Part shown: piece by piece, positions 8,546 to 17,808 of the stretch
How the letters are laid out: every line of letters starts with the position of its first letter
Numbering within the stretch: the first letter of the stretch is position 1
NCBI RefSeq assembly: GCF_014191875.1
Contig: NZ_JACHXD010000007.1
Coordinates: 225,271-289,270 of the forward strand
Direction of reading: 5' to 3'
Source: Pseudoduganella violacea
GTDB lineage: Bacteria; Pseudomonadota; Gammaproteobacteria; Burkholderiales; Burkholderiaceae_D
DNA: 64,000 bases
The notes under the pieces: model-generated
Database searches by the model: none
What the model saw: only the letters and a program-made list of their open reading frames with translations
What the model was told of the DNA's origin: nothing
Translations under genes and position numbers: made by a program

Positions 8546-9118
8546 TTATTCCGTTTTCAGCGCCTCGACCTGGATATTCAGCACCACATCCATTTTGAAG
8601 CCATAGTCCTTGCCGGCCGTGATGCCGAACTGGTCGCGCTGGATCACGGTGGCGATGTCGGCGCCGCACAGCTCGCGCTTGTTCAACGGATGGGGGATAC
8701 ATTTGAAGGAGTTGATCTTCAGGGTCACGGGTTTGCTCACGCCATGCAGCGTCAGTTCGCCCACGGCCTGGGTCGGCGCGCCTTTTTTAAAGCCGGCCAG
8801 CTTGCCCTTGAAAACGGCCTGGGGATATTTGGCGACATCGAAGAATTCCTCGCCCTGGGCCCAGGTATTGAGCTGGTCATGGCCGAAATCGACGCTGCCC
8901 ATATCGATGTTCACTTCCACGCTGCCGCTGCCGGCGGCCTTGTCCAGCGTGACCTTGCCGCTCGATTTATTGAACTTGCCGCGCCATTTCGAAATGCCCA
9001 TATGATCGGCTTCGAAGCTGGGGAAGGTGTGGGCGGGGTCGATCTCGTAGCTGGCCGGCGCGGCCAACGCGGCGCCGCTCATTGCGGCCAGCAGCAGCAT
9101 CGGGAAAAAGCGCTTCAT
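8546..9118 (-). CDS. YceI family periplasmic lipid-binding protein
   Basis: 190 residues. A signal peptide ends near AALA-AP (residue 20), followed by a complete YceI lipocalin-like domain (YEIDPAHTFPSFEADHMG at the N-terminus, then GELTLHGVSKPV and an IQRDQFGI segment). Members bind polyisoprenoid or amphipathic ligands in the periplasm. The 222-base gap to the permease start shows no further gene. It is divergent from the glycine-zipper gene, separated by 159 bases. Confidence 0.9.
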   Translation of the reverse strand: MKRFFPMLLLAAMSGAALAAPASYEIDPAHTFPSFEADHMGISKWRGKFNKSSGKVTLDKAAGSGSVEVNIDMGSVDFGHDQLNTWAQGEEFFDVAKYPQAVFKGKLAGFKKGAPTQAVGELTLHGVSKPVTLKINSFKCIPHPLNKRELCGADIATVIQRDQFGITAGKDYGFKMDVVLNIQVEALKTE

Positions 9119-9277
9119 GCAAGTCTCCGGAAATTATTGTGGCGCCCAGTGTAACCTTGTTTTTAGAGTTGTTCGTTACACATGCTTACTTTTGATACAG
9201 CGCCATGTCTAGCCTGGCAAAGCGGTGCTCTGTAATCTGAGTCCACGCTTTACAACGACAGCAAAAGGAGCCAAGCC

Positions 9278-9901
9278 ATGTACAAGAAGATCCCGACCAG
9301 CACCGCGCCACGCATTCATCCCCTGGTGGCCGGCGCAGCCATTTCCGTGACTTTGCTCAGTCTCGTTGGAACAGCGGCGATTGCCGGCTGGCTGCCGTCC
9401 TCGCGCGGCGAACCGTCGGCGCAGATGCAGCCGGCCATGGTGCAGCCCACCAGCGCGGTGAGCGGACAAGGTCCGGCCGCGCCATCCGCAGCGCCGGCAG
9501 CCAGCGCACCGGCTCCCGGTTTCATCCAGGTTTCGGCTCCGGTCCCGGCGAATGCCGCGCAGGTTCCAGCCCCACAGGCAGTAATCGCGCCGCAAGCGGC
9601 CCCGGTGCAGCAGGCGGCACCCGTGCAGCACAAGCCGCGCGTGCAGCGCGTCAGCCACGAACAGCCGCGCAATGAAGCGCGCTATGAGGACGAGCGTCGT
9701 GCGCCGCGCGAGCCGCAGGTCAGCCAGCAGCAGCAAGGTCCGAATTATGTCGGCATCGGCGCCGGCGCGCTGATCGGCGGCCTGCTGGGCAACCAGGTGG
9801 GCAGCGGCAATGGCCGCAAGCTGGCCACCATCGCGGGCGCCATCGGCGGCGGCTATATCGGCAACGAAATCCAGAACCGCCAGCAGAACCCGCAGCGCTA
9901 A
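9278..9901 (+). CDS. Glycine-zipper 2TM domain envelope protein
   Basis: 207 residues. A hydrophobic N-terminal segment at ~18-38 acts as anchor or uncleaved signal. A long Pro/Ala/Gln-rich disordered linker (~40-150) follows, then a glycine-zipper hairpin near 160-200 (IGAGALIGGLLGNQVGSG, then IAGAIGGGYIGNEI). This is the 17-kDa-antigen/SlyB-type module of cell-envelope proteins. No lipobox cysteine is present, so it is probably anchored by the N-terminal helix. An AAAAGGAG ribosome binding site precedes the ATG, and a terminator follows. Confidence 0.85.
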   Translation: MYKKIPTSTAPRIHPLVAGAAISVTLLSLVGTAAIAGWLPSSRGEPSAQMQPAMVQPTSAVSGQGPAAPSAAPAASAPAPGFIQVSAPVPANAAQVPAPQAVIAPQAAPVQQAAPVQHKPRVQRVSHEQPRNEARYEDERRAPREPQVSQQQQGPNYVGIGAGALIGGLLGNQVGSGNGRKLATIAGAIGGGYIGNEIQNRQQNPQR

Positions 9902-9922
9902 GCAATACGCTCCTGGCCTGCG

Positions 9923-9960
9923 AGCCGCCCGAACCGTTACCGGTTCCGGCGGCTTTTCTT
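9923..9960 (+). terminator. Terminator after the glycine-zipper gene
   Basis: A long stem (AGCCGCC and GAACCG paired with CGGTTC and GGCGGCT, one C-C mismatch, loop TTAC) is followed by TTTTCTT. Its end overlaps the 3' end of the convergent DUF1993 gene by two bases. Confidence 0.8.
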
Positions 9961-10471
9961 ATTGCGGATAGGGACCGAGGTAATCGATCTTGCCGATATC
10001 GACGCCCTGGCTGCGCAGGATGCCGTAGGCGGTGACGAGGTGGAAGTAGAAGTTGGGCAGGCCGAAGCTGATCTGGTAATCCGCGCCGCCGAAAGTGGGC
10101 TGGATCGCTTCCCAGTTAAGCGTGATCTCTTTCGATTCGGCCTGGTCGACCAGCTCGCGGCCGACGCTTTCCAGATACGCCAGCGTGGCGTCGATGCGCT
10201 CCTGCAGCTGCTGGAAGGTCGCCTCGTTATCCTCCATCGACGGCGCCTTCACGCCCGACAGGCGGGCCACCGACATCTTGGCCGTATCGCAGGCATGCTG
10301 CACCTGGGCCGACAACGGCATCATGTCAGCGGCCAGGCTGGCGTTGAACAGCACATCGGGAATCATGCCCTGCTCTTCCGCGAACGCCTCGCCCTTCTTC
10401 AGCAAGTCCGACAACACCTTCAAGCCGCGCACGAAAGCGGGCACCGAAATCTGATACATCGACAGCGGCAT
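9959..10471 (-). CDS. DUF1993 family protein
   Basis: 170 residues, soluble and helical, recognised as DUF1993 by its N-terminus (MYQISVPAFVRGL), the ASLAADMMPLSAQVQ segment, and a C-terminal FGLPNFYFHLVTAYGILR block. The fold is related to the DinB-like four-helix group; the biochemical role is unknown. A GAAGGAGA ribosome binding site precedes the ATG. It stands alone between convergent and same-strand neighbours. Confidence 0.8.
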   Translation of the reverse strand: MPLSMYQISVPAFVRGLKVLSDLLKKGEAFAEEQGMIPDVLFNASLAADMMPLSAQVQHACDTAKMSVARLSGVKAPSMEDNEATFQQLQERIDATLAYLESVGRELVDQAESKEITLNWEAIQPTFGGADYQISFGLPNFYFHLVTAYGILRSQGVDIGKIDYLGPYPQ

Positions 10472-10562
10472 GGCATCTCCTTCTTCGAATGATTGAGAAC
10501 CTTGCGAGTCTAGCGCAAGCGCCGCAATCGCGCTTGCCGCCGCTCAGGCGCAGGCGGCCGGA

Positions 10563-11594
10563 TCAGGAAACGCGCACCACCATCATGCCGGCGCGCAGGC
10601 CAATACGCACGTCGGGGTTGGGGAAGACCACCAGCTCTTCGGCATGCTGCACGGTGTAGATCTTGTCGCCGTCGCGGGCGATTTCGGCGCCTTGCGGCAG
10701 GGCCGTGAAGTTTTGCGTTTCGCGGCCGAAGGCCATGGTGAAGCCGTCACTGAGCTTGATGATGTTCTGCGCGACCTTGAACACATGCGGTTGCGTCACG
10801 GCGGGACGTTGTCCTGCGCCGCGCAGCAGATCGTCCAGCGCCTGCGAGGCGTGTACGAACTGGCTCAAGTCATTCTGGCCCAGGGTGCCGATGCGGCCCA
10901 GTTCCACCGTGGTGCCGGCGGCGCCGTGATGCTCGGCGCTGTAGTAGCTGTAAGTCCCTGCGGAGGCGGGATTCATGATGATGGCTTCGATGCCGGCCTG
11001 ACCCAGCCAGCCGATCAGGCCATGCCGGGCTTCATCGGCGATCAGGTCGGGCACGATGGCGAACATCGGATACACCGAGGGACGGATAGCCGTGTGCAGA
11101 TCCAGATGCCAGCGCTGCGGCCCGGCATCCTGGAAGAAGGCGGTGGTGGCGGCGATCATGACGTCGGCGCGCGCCGCTTCGGCCGTGCCTTCCAGCGTGC
11201 CGCGTTCGGCGCGGAACATGCGGTTCAGGTCCGCGTCGATAAAGCGCTTGCCGGCGCGGATGGCGCCGATATTGCCGACGCAGATCATCAGATCCACGGC
11301 CAGCGCCTGCGGCTCGCGTGCCAGGGCGTCGAGCAGCCAGGCCACCACTTCGATCGGGCCGGTTTCGTCGCCATGCACGCCGACGGAAACCAGCACCGCC
11401 GGGCGGGTTGCGGCGGCAGAGTCGCCGCGCGGCTGGCGGATGGTCAGGATGCCGTCGGCCGGTTCGCTGACGCTGAAACCGGCACTGGTGAAACTGCGCG
11501 CGACGGCGCCAAAATCGGCCTCCGCCAGCGCGCGTACCGCATCCGGCAGCGCGGATGCGCCGCCGGTGCTTGCTGCATTTACTTCATTTGCCAT
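10563..11594 (-). CDS. astE: Succinylglutamate desuccinylase AstE
   Basis: 343 residues. It hydrolyses N-succinylglutamate to glutamate and succinate, the last AST step. It is a zinc enzyme of the AstE/AspA (M14-like) family: SVGVHGDETGPIE supplies the HxxE ligands (near residues 68-71 of the chosen start) and the DLHTA region gives the distal histidine. The ATG at 11594 starts MANEVN and lies 13 bases after the GDH stop. An upstream in-frame start at 11699 would overlap GDH deeply and has no support. As in other AST operons astE is last, but here it is separated from astB by the GDH gene. Confidence 0.93.
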   Translation of the reverse strand: MANEVNAASTGGASALPDAVRALAEADFGAVARSFTSAGFSVSEPADGILTIRQPRGDSAAATRPAVLVSVGVHGDETGPIEVVAWLLDALAREPQALAVDLMICVGNIGAIRAGKRFIDADLNRMFRAERGTLEGTAEAARADVMIAATTAFFQDAGPQRWHLDLHTAIRPSVYPMFAIVPDLIADEARHGLIGWLGQAGIEAIIMNPASAGTYSYYSAEHHGAAGTTVELGRIGTLGQNDLSQFVHASQALDDLLRGAGQRPAVTQPHVFKVAQNIIKLSDGFTMAFGRETQNFTALPQGAEIARDGDKIYTVQHAEELVVFPNPDVRIGLRAGMMVVRVS

Positions 11595-11607
11595 TACGTA
11601 TGCTACC

Positions 11608-14600
11608 TTATGCTGCCTGTGCCAGAGTGCCGGTATTGGTCGCTTCGGACAGCGCCCATACGTCCAGCATCGCTTGTTCCAGATCGCTCGCCACCGCATA
11701 GCCGGACAGGCCCAGGGTGCAGGTCACGACTTCCACCGCTTCGGCCGCGTCGTGGCCATTGGTGGCGCGCTGCAGCACCTGGGTCAGCAGACGTTGCTGG
11801 GTGCGGCGCAGGGCTTGCTGGGCGTAGCTGCGCAACTGCTCCTGCGATTTGCTCAGGGCCGGCAGTTTCAGGCCGCGTTCCAGCGTATCGATGCCGGCCT
11901 GGCTGCGCAGGGACATGCCCACTTGCAGGAAGGCTGGCAGGTCCATGCCCGCCGGACGTTTCACCGCCAGCGCGGCAAACACGAAGGCCGCCACGCCTTC
12001 GATGGCGTCGACTGCTTTCCAAGCTTGCGCGAATTCGGCGCGCAGCTCTGGGTGACCATCGGCATCAGACTCGGTCTGGCCGGCCACCAGCTGCTTGAGC
12101 AGGGCCGGTTCGGCGAACAGGCGGGTCAGCTCAGCCACGCCAGGACCGGAGCGCAATTGATCGCGCGGCACCGCCAGCACACCTTCGATCACGGCTTTCA
12201 GCATGCTGCGGGTGCGCGCATCGACCTTGATCGACACGGCGCGCGGGACGTTCAGCGCATCGGCGTCCAGGGTGTCGAAGATCGGCGCCAGGTTCAGCGC
12301 CGACCATGCCTGGCCCCAGGCCAGGATCACGTCGGACTCGCTGCCGCCATGCTGGGCCGCCAGGTCGCGCAGCATCAGCGGGCCGCAACGGTTCACCACT
12401 TCATTCGCCAGCACGGTGGCCAGAATGGCATTGGCCAGCGGGTGGGCCAGCGCGGAGCGGGTTGCCACCAGCAGGTCGGGGAAGTAAGGCTTGAGCACCG
12501 GCTCGGCCCAGCTTTCCTCGGTCAGCGGCAGGGCCGACAGGATGCGCTTGTAGCGGTTCTTCACGTTGGCGATCACCACCGCCAGTTCCGGCGTGGTCAG
12601 GCCGCGGCCATCGGCTTTGCGGCGCGCCAGTTCGGCCACGCTCGGCAACTGTTCCAGCTCGCGCGACAGGGCGCCCTCTTCTTCCAGGCTGGCGATCAGG
12701 GCGGCATAGCCATCCTGCACCGCGCTCTCGCTCTGCGCTTGCGCTTCGCGCACCAGCAAACGGGTTTGCTGGGTGTTGTCGCGCAGGACCAGGCGCTCGA
12801 TGTCGCCGGTCATATCGTTCAGCACGCGGTTGCGGTCTGCTTCGCTGAGCTGGCCGGCGTTCATTTCCACGTCCAGCCACATCTTCGCGTTTACCTCGTG
12901 GTCGGAGCAATCCACGCCGGCCGAGTTGTCGATCGCATCGGTGAAGATGCGGCCGCCCGCCAGCGCGAACTCGATGCGGCCGGACTGGGTCGCGCCCAGA
13001 TTGCCGCCCTCGGCCACCACCTTGCAGCGCAGCTCACTGCCGTTGACGCGGATATTGTCGTTGGCGCGGTCCTTGACCTGGGCGTTGGTTTCAGCCGAGG
13101 ACTTGATATAGGTGCCGATGCCGCCGTTGTAGAACAGGTCCACCGGCGCCAGCAGGATGCGGTGCATCAGCTCTTCCGGCGCCAGCGCAGTTTCCTCGAT
13201 GTCGAGCGCGGCGCGCACCTGCGGCGACAGCTCGATGGAACGGGCGCTGCGCGGATACACGCCACCGCCCTGCGAGATCAGTTCCTTGTTGTAGTCCTCC
13301 CACGAGGAGCGCGGCAGGGCGAACATGCGCTGGCGCTCGGCGAAGGATTTGGCGGTATCCGGATTCGGATCGAGGAAGATGTGGCGGTGGTCGAAGGCCG
13401 CCAGCAGCTTGATCTGGTTCGACAGCAGCACACCGTTGCCGAACACGTCGCCCGACATATCGCCCACGCCCACCACGGTGAACGGGGTGGTGTTCATATC
13501 GTGGCCCATCTCGTAGAAGTGGCGCTTGACCGCTTCGAACGCGCCCTTGGCCGTGATGCCCATCTTCTTGTGGTCGTAGCCGTTCGAGCCGCCGGAGGCA
13601 AAGGCGTCGCCCAGCCAGAAGCCGCGCTTGACGGCGATGCCGTTGGCGATGTCGGAGAAGGTCGCGGTGCCTTTGTCGGCGGCCACCACCAGGTAAGGAT
13701 CGTTGCCGTCGTAGCAGACCGTGTCCTCAGGCGAGACGATCTTGCCCAGCACGCGGTTGTCGGTCACTTCCAGCAGGCTGGCGATGAACAGGCGGTAGAC
13801 TGCTTCGCCCTCGGCCGCCACCACATCGCGCGTGGCGTCTTTCGGCATCTGCTTGCAGACGAAGCCGCCCTTGGCGCCCGCAGGCACGATCACGGCGTTC
13901 TTCACCATCTGCGCCTTCACCAGGCCCAGCACCTCGGTGCGGTAATCCTCCATGCGGTCGGACCAGCGCAGGCCGCCGCGCGCCACAGGGCCGCCGCGCA
14001 GGTGCACGCCCTCGAAGCGGCGCGAGAACACATAGATTTCGCGGAAGGGACGCGGTTCCGGCACCAGGGATAGATTGCTGGTGTCGAATTTGAAGATGAT
14101 CTTGTCGCCCTGGTCGGCGTTCTGGAAGTAGTTGGTGCGCAGGGTCGCCAGAATCAGATCGATCAGCGCGGCCAGGATCACTTCCGTATCCGCATGGTTC
14201 AGCGCGGGCAGGCGGCCTTTGATGGCTTGCAGCGTGTCGCGCGCGGCATTGCGTTCGCCCTCGCCCAGCGCCGGATTGAAGCGCTGGCTGAAGGCGTCGA
14301 CGATTTCCTTGATGATGGCGGGCTGGCGGCGCAGGCTCTCGGCGATGTAGCGCACGGAGAATTGCGTGCCGGCCTGGCGCCAGTAGCTCATATAGGCGCG
14401 CACCAGCTGCACCTGGCGGGTATTCAGGCCGCCTTCGATCACCAGGCCGTTCAGGCGGCCGTCTTCGGCTTCGTCATTGAGCAGGGCGCTGAACAGGTCC
14501 TGGGCCACGGGGGCGATGCCTTCGCGCGCCAGTTTGGCGGCGCTGTCGGCGTCCACGCCCAGGCTGGTGACGTAATAGCGTTTGCCGTCTTCGGTGCGGA

Positions 14601-16335
14601 TCGAATGCGCCTGTTCGCGCTCGATCGAGACGCCGGCGTTATGCAGGGCCGGCAGGATGGCCGACAGCGCAGGCACGCGGTCCACCGAATACAAGCGGAT
14701 GGAAGTGGCCGGATTGGCTTCGGTCGCCAGCTCCACGCGCACGGCGATGCGGTCGCTGATGCCGTTGCGCAGAATGGTGCCCAGATCGTGGAAGGCCACG
14801 CTCGGCGAGGTGGCGCTGACGTAGTCGAGCGGCAGGGTCGAGCACATCTTGCGCAGGCTGTTGCGCAGCGGCTCGTCGAACACCGCGTCGGACAATTCGG
14901 AGAAGCTGTTGTGCCAGCCGTCCAGCACGGACAGCAGCGGACGCTGGATATCGCTTTCCAGGTCGAGCGGATAGCGCGCGGCGTGGGCGATCAGGTAGAC
15001 GCGGGCCAGCGGGCCGTCGGCCACCAGGGTCTGCGAGCTGACATGGCTGGCGCCCGAGCTTTGCTGCAGCGCCTTGGCCAGCGCCGACGCGACGCTGGCG
15101 CTATAGCGTTCGCGCGGCAGATACACCAGCACGTTCAGGTGGCGCGCATACACGTCGCGGCGCGCGAAGACCTTGGTGCGCGGCTGCTTGTACAGCGACA
15201 CCACGGAACCGCACACCTCGGCCAGCCATTGCGGCTCGGCTTCCAGCGCTTCGGTGCGCGGCAGCGATTCCAGGATCTCGACGAATTTCTCGGCGCGGAA
15301 ACCTTCCTTGCGCACGCCGGCGATCTGCAGCACCTGGGCGATGCGGCCGCGCGCGAAAGGCAGGCGGGCCAGCGGGGTCAGGTTGGCGGCGCGGGTGAAC
15401 AGGCCGACGAAGCAATGCTCGCCCAGGATGGCGCCGCTGGAATCGGTGTTGCGCACGCCGATGAAGTCCAGCTGCTGGTCGCGGTGCAGGGTGCCGCCCA
15501 CGTCGGCCTTGACGATGGACAGGGTGTGCGGACGCTTGGACAGGGTGTCGAAGTCGCCCGGGATATTCGCCAGGCAGCCGCCGTACACGGGATGCGCCGT
15601 ATCCTGCAGCACGCCGATGCGGCTTGGAATATCGCGTTCCAGTTCGCGCGCGCCCGGCTTGACCTGGTAGTAGGCATAGCCGTGCACTTCAAAACCTTCA
15701 TTGCCGGCCCACTCCAGGAAGGCGGCCACTTCCTGGCCCTCCTCGCCGTGGGCGGCAGCGGCGGCGGCCACGCTGCTGAAGCGCTCCTTCATCGCCGCCA
15801 AGTCGCGCCGCACGATGGCCGCGTCCCGCGCCACCATCTCGATGCTTTGCACCAGCGCCTGCAGGGCGTCGCCCTGCAGTTCTTCGGCCAGCAGGCAAAG
15901 CACATAGGATTCCTGCTTGTCGCCGTCGGCGCCGACCTTGTTGACCACGCCGGCAGCGTCGCGGCCCACGCTCAGCACCGCGTTCAGGACGCCATTCACG
16001 GCCACGCGCTGCTTGCGCATCGCCATGACGATGGAGTCCACCAGATAAGGCATATCGTCGTTCAGGATCAGCAGGGCCGTGGCATGGCCGCCACGGCCAT
16101 CGGCGTAGCGCAGCTTGGCGATCTGGCAGCCGGTGCTGCTGCGGCGCGCGGCCTGGGTGAAACCTTCTACCAGCAAGGGAGCAAGACTATTGGGCGAGGT
16201 GTCCGCCAGATCTTCATCATCCAGCGCGCCCAGCCAGGCACTGATCAGGGCCGGGACTTGCCCGCCGTCGGCGGGCTTGCCCGCGTTGACCAGTTCCAGC
16301 GTCTGTTTTCTCAGCTCTTGCGGCATTTGTTTCAT
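11608..16335 (-). CDS. Large NAD-specific glutamate dehydrogenase (~180 kDa class)
   Basis: 1575 residues, the normal length for the L-180 class (Pseudomonas GdhB, Streptomyces type). It deaminates glutamate to 2-oxoglutarate with NAD+. The long N-terminal half carries ACT-like regulatory segments. The catalytic core follows near residue 780 (GGPVARGGLRWSDR), with the lysine segment AGAKGGFVCKQ near 815-825 and a nucleotide-binding VVGVGDMSGDVFGNG near 940. It sits between astB (118-base gap containing a hairpin) and astE (13-base gap) on the same strand, so it is very probably transcribed with the AST operon. That fits its job of consuming the glutamate the pathway makes. Confidence 0.93.
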   Translation of the reverse strand: MKQMPQELRKQTLELVNAGKPADGGQVPALISAWLGALDDEDLADTSPNSLAPLLVEGFTQAARRSSTGCQIAKLRYADGRGGHATALLILNDDMPYLVDSIVMAMRKQRVAVNGVLNAVLSVGRDAAGVVNKVGADGDKQESYVLCLLAEELQGDALQALVQSIEMVARDAAIVRRDLAAMKERFSSVAAAAAAHGEEGQEVAAFLEWAGNEGFEVHGYAYYQVKPGARELERDIPSRIGVLQDTAHPVYGGCLANIPGDFDTLSKRPHTLSIVKADVGGTLHRDQQLDFIGVRNTDSSGAILGEHCFVGLFTRAANLTPLARLPFARGRIAQVLQIAGVRKEGFRAEKFVEILESLPRTEALEAEPQWLAEVCGSVVSLYKQPRTKVFARRDVYARHLNVLVYLPRERYSASVASALAKALQQSSGASHVSSQTLVADGPLARVYLIAHAARYPLDLESDIQRPLLSVLDGWHNSFSELSDAVFDEPLRNSLRKMCSTLPLDYVSATSPSVAFHDLGTILRNGISDRIAVRVELATEANPATSIRLYSVDRVPALSAILPALHNAGVSIEREQAHSIRTEDGKRYYVTSLGVDADSAAKLAREGIAPVAQDLFSALLNDEAEDGRLNGLVIEGGLNTRQVQLVRAYMSYWRQAGTQFSVRYIAESLRRQPAIIKEIVDAFSQRFNPALGEGERNAARDTLQAIKGRLPALNHADTEVILAALIDLILATLRTNYFQNADQGDKIIFKFDTSNLSLVPEPRPFREIYVFSRRFEGVHLRGGPVARGGLRWSDRMEDYRTEVLGLVKAQMVKNAVIVPAGAKGGFVCKQMPKDATRDVVAAEGEAVYRLFIASLLEVTDNRVLGKIVSPEDTVCYDGNDPYLVVAADKGTATFSDIANGIAVKRGFWLGDAFASGGSNGYDHKKMGITAKGAFEAVKRHFYEMGHDMNTTPFTVVGVGDMSGDVFGNGVLLSNQIKLLAAFDHRHIFLDPNPDTAKSFAERQRMFALPRSSWEDYNKELISQGGGVYPRSARSIELSPQVRAALDIEETALAPEELMHRILLAPVDLFYNGGIGTYIKSSAETNAQVKDRANDNIRVNGSELRCKVVAEGGNLGATQSGRIEFALAGGRIFTDAIDNSAGVDCSDHEVNAKMWLDVEMNAGQLSEADRNRVLNDMTGDIERLVLRDNTQQTRLLVREAQAQSESAVQDGYAALIASLEEEGALSRELEQLPSVAELARRKADGRGLTTPELAVVIANVKNRYKRILSALPLTEESWAEPVLKPYFPDLLVATRSALAHPLANAILATVLANEVVNRCGPLMLRDLAAQHGGSESDVILAWGQAWSALNLAPIFDTLDADALNVPRAVSIKVDARTRSMLKAVIEGVLAVPRDQLRSGPGVAELTRLFAEPALLKQLVAGQTESDADGHPELRAEFAQAWKAVDAIEGVAAFVFAALAVKRPAGMDLPAFLQVGMSLRSQAGIDTLERGLKLPALSKSQEQLRSYAQQALRRTQQRLLTQVLQRATNGHDAAEAVEVVTCTLGLSGYAVASDLEQAMLDVWALSEATNTGTLAQAA

Positions 16336-16411
16336 CTTGCTTCTCCAATACGTTATGTGTATTTCGCCTGCTCGCCCCGGCTTGTGGCTGCGCGGCAGCG
16401 ATGAATCAGGA

Positions 16412-16430
16412 GGCGGAAGGTCATTCCGCC
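16412..16430 (-). other. Intercistronic hairpin between astB and gdh
   Basis: A perfect 7-bp stem (GGCGGAA/TTCCGCC, loop of five) lies in the 118-base gap. There is no T run after it on the minus strand, so it is more likely an RNA processing, stability or attenuation element than a full terminator. Confidence 0.5.
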
Positions 16431-16453
16431 CTACTTTGGGATGCTATCTGAAA

Positions 16454-17800
16454 TTACAAATCAAAATCATACAGGCCTGGCAGGCCCAGGATCATGCTCA
16501 ATTCCTCCAGTGCGGCGTGCACTTCCAGCGCCAGCGCCGGATCGGCCAGATCCTGCGGCTCCAGACGGTCGCGGTAATGCTTCTCGACCCAGGCCACCAG
16601 CGTATGGTACAGCGACTCGCTCATCACCACACCTTGGTGCATTGCAGCAGATTCTTCCTCGGTCAGCGCCACGCGCAAACGCAGGCAGGCAGGCCCGCCG
16701 CCATTGCGCATGCTCTGGCGCAGATCGAAGTGCACCAGCTCGTCGACCGGGCCGCCGCTGGCCACCAGGCCTTGCAGGTAGCGCGCCACGGCGGCGTTTT
16801 CCTGGCACTCGTGCGGCACCACCAGGGCCATCTTGCCATCGGGCTTGGACAGCAGCTGGCTGTTGAACAGATAGCTGGCCACGGCGTCGGCCACCGACAC
16901 CATGCCGGTATCGACGCGCAGCGCGTTCAGCTCAGCGCCGACGCCGGCCATGGCCTGGCGCAGTTGCGACAGCGCGCCCGCTTCGTCGGCAAAAGCCTGC
17001 TCGTGGTAGAACAGCACATTGCCGTTGCCGACCGCGATCACGTCGTTGTGGAACACGCCCTGGTCGATCACATCCGGATTCTGCTGGATGAAGACGCTGC
17101 GTGGCGCCGCCAGGCCGTGCAGGCGGGCCACGGCCTGCGACGCTTCCAGCGTGTGGCGGGCCGGATAACGCTTCGGCGCCGGAGCCGACGCATCGAACTC
17201 CGCGCGGCCGTAGACGAACATCTCCACGCCCTGGGCGCCATGGCTGGCGCACAGGCGGGTGTGGTTGGCCGCGCCCTCATCGCCGAAAGCGGGCGTGCCG
17301 GGCAAGGCGTCATGCACGGCAAAGCGGGTGCCGTCATTGAAGATGGCGCGCAGCGCGCGCGCCGACTGCACGTGCTCGAAAGCGCGGTGCAGCTTGTTAT
17401 TCAGGTTCGCCGGCGTGAAATGCACGCGGCCATCGGCGGTATCGGCCGAGGGGCTGACGGTGGCGGCGTTGGCCGTCCACATCGGCGAGGCCGAGTAGGC
17501 GCAAGCCAGGATCACCGGCGATTCCTTATAGGCCTGCTGCAGCACGTCGGCATTGCTGCCGCTGAAACCCAGGCTGCGCAGCAGGCGGAAGTTGGGACGG
17601 TCCTGCGGCGGCAGCAAAGCCTGGGCGAAGCCGCGCGCCGCCAGGGCGCGCATTTTCTCCAAGCCTTGCAAGGCCGCCTGTTTCGGATTCGATGCGCTCT
17701 TCACGTTATTGAAGGACGCCACATTGCCAAAGGACAGGCCGGCGTAGTTGTGCGACGGGCCTACCAGGCCGTCAAAATTGAATTCGCGTGCGGAGCGCAT
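16454..17800 (-). CDS. astB: N-succinylarginine dihydrolase AstB
   Basis: 448 residues, the family's usual length. It converts N2-succinylarginine to N2-succinylornithine, CO2 and two ammonia (AST step 2) in the cytoplasm. The N-terminal [18 protein letters not shown] block and the [14 protein letters not shown] segment are diagnostic. A conserved cysteine near the C-terminus ([11 protein letters not shown]) fits the catalytic Cys of this amidinotransferase-fold enzyme. It starts 8 bases after the astD stop, so it is in the same operon. Confidence 0.95.
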   Translation of the reverse strand: MRSAREFNFDGLVGPSHNYAGLSFGNVASFNNVKSASNPKQAALQGLEKMRALAARGFAQALLPPQDRPNFRLLRSLGFSGSNADVLQQAYKESPVILACAYSASPMWTANAATVSPSADTADGRVHFTPANLNNKLHRAFEHVQSARALRAIFNDGTRFAVHDALPGTPAFGDEGAANHTRLCASHGAQGVEMFVYGRAEFDASAPAPKRYPARHTLEASQAVARLHGLAAPRSVFIQQNPDVIDQGVFHNDVIAVGNGNVLFYHEQAFADEAGALSQLRQAMAGVGAELNALRVDTGMVSVADAVASYLFNSQLLSKPDGKMALVVPHECQENAAVARYLQGLVASGGPVDELVHFDLRQSMRNGGGPACLRLRVALTEEESAAMHQGVVMSESLYHTLVAWVEKHYRDRLEPQDLADPALALEVHAALEELSMILGLPGLYDFDL

Positions 17801-17808
17801 GGTATTCC

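Noticed and set aside
9149..9181. GTGTAAC/GTTACAC inverted repeat between yceI and the glycine-zipper gene
   Set aside because: Arms are only 7 bases with a 19-base spacer and there is no regulator nearby; it could be chance in a divergent promoter region.
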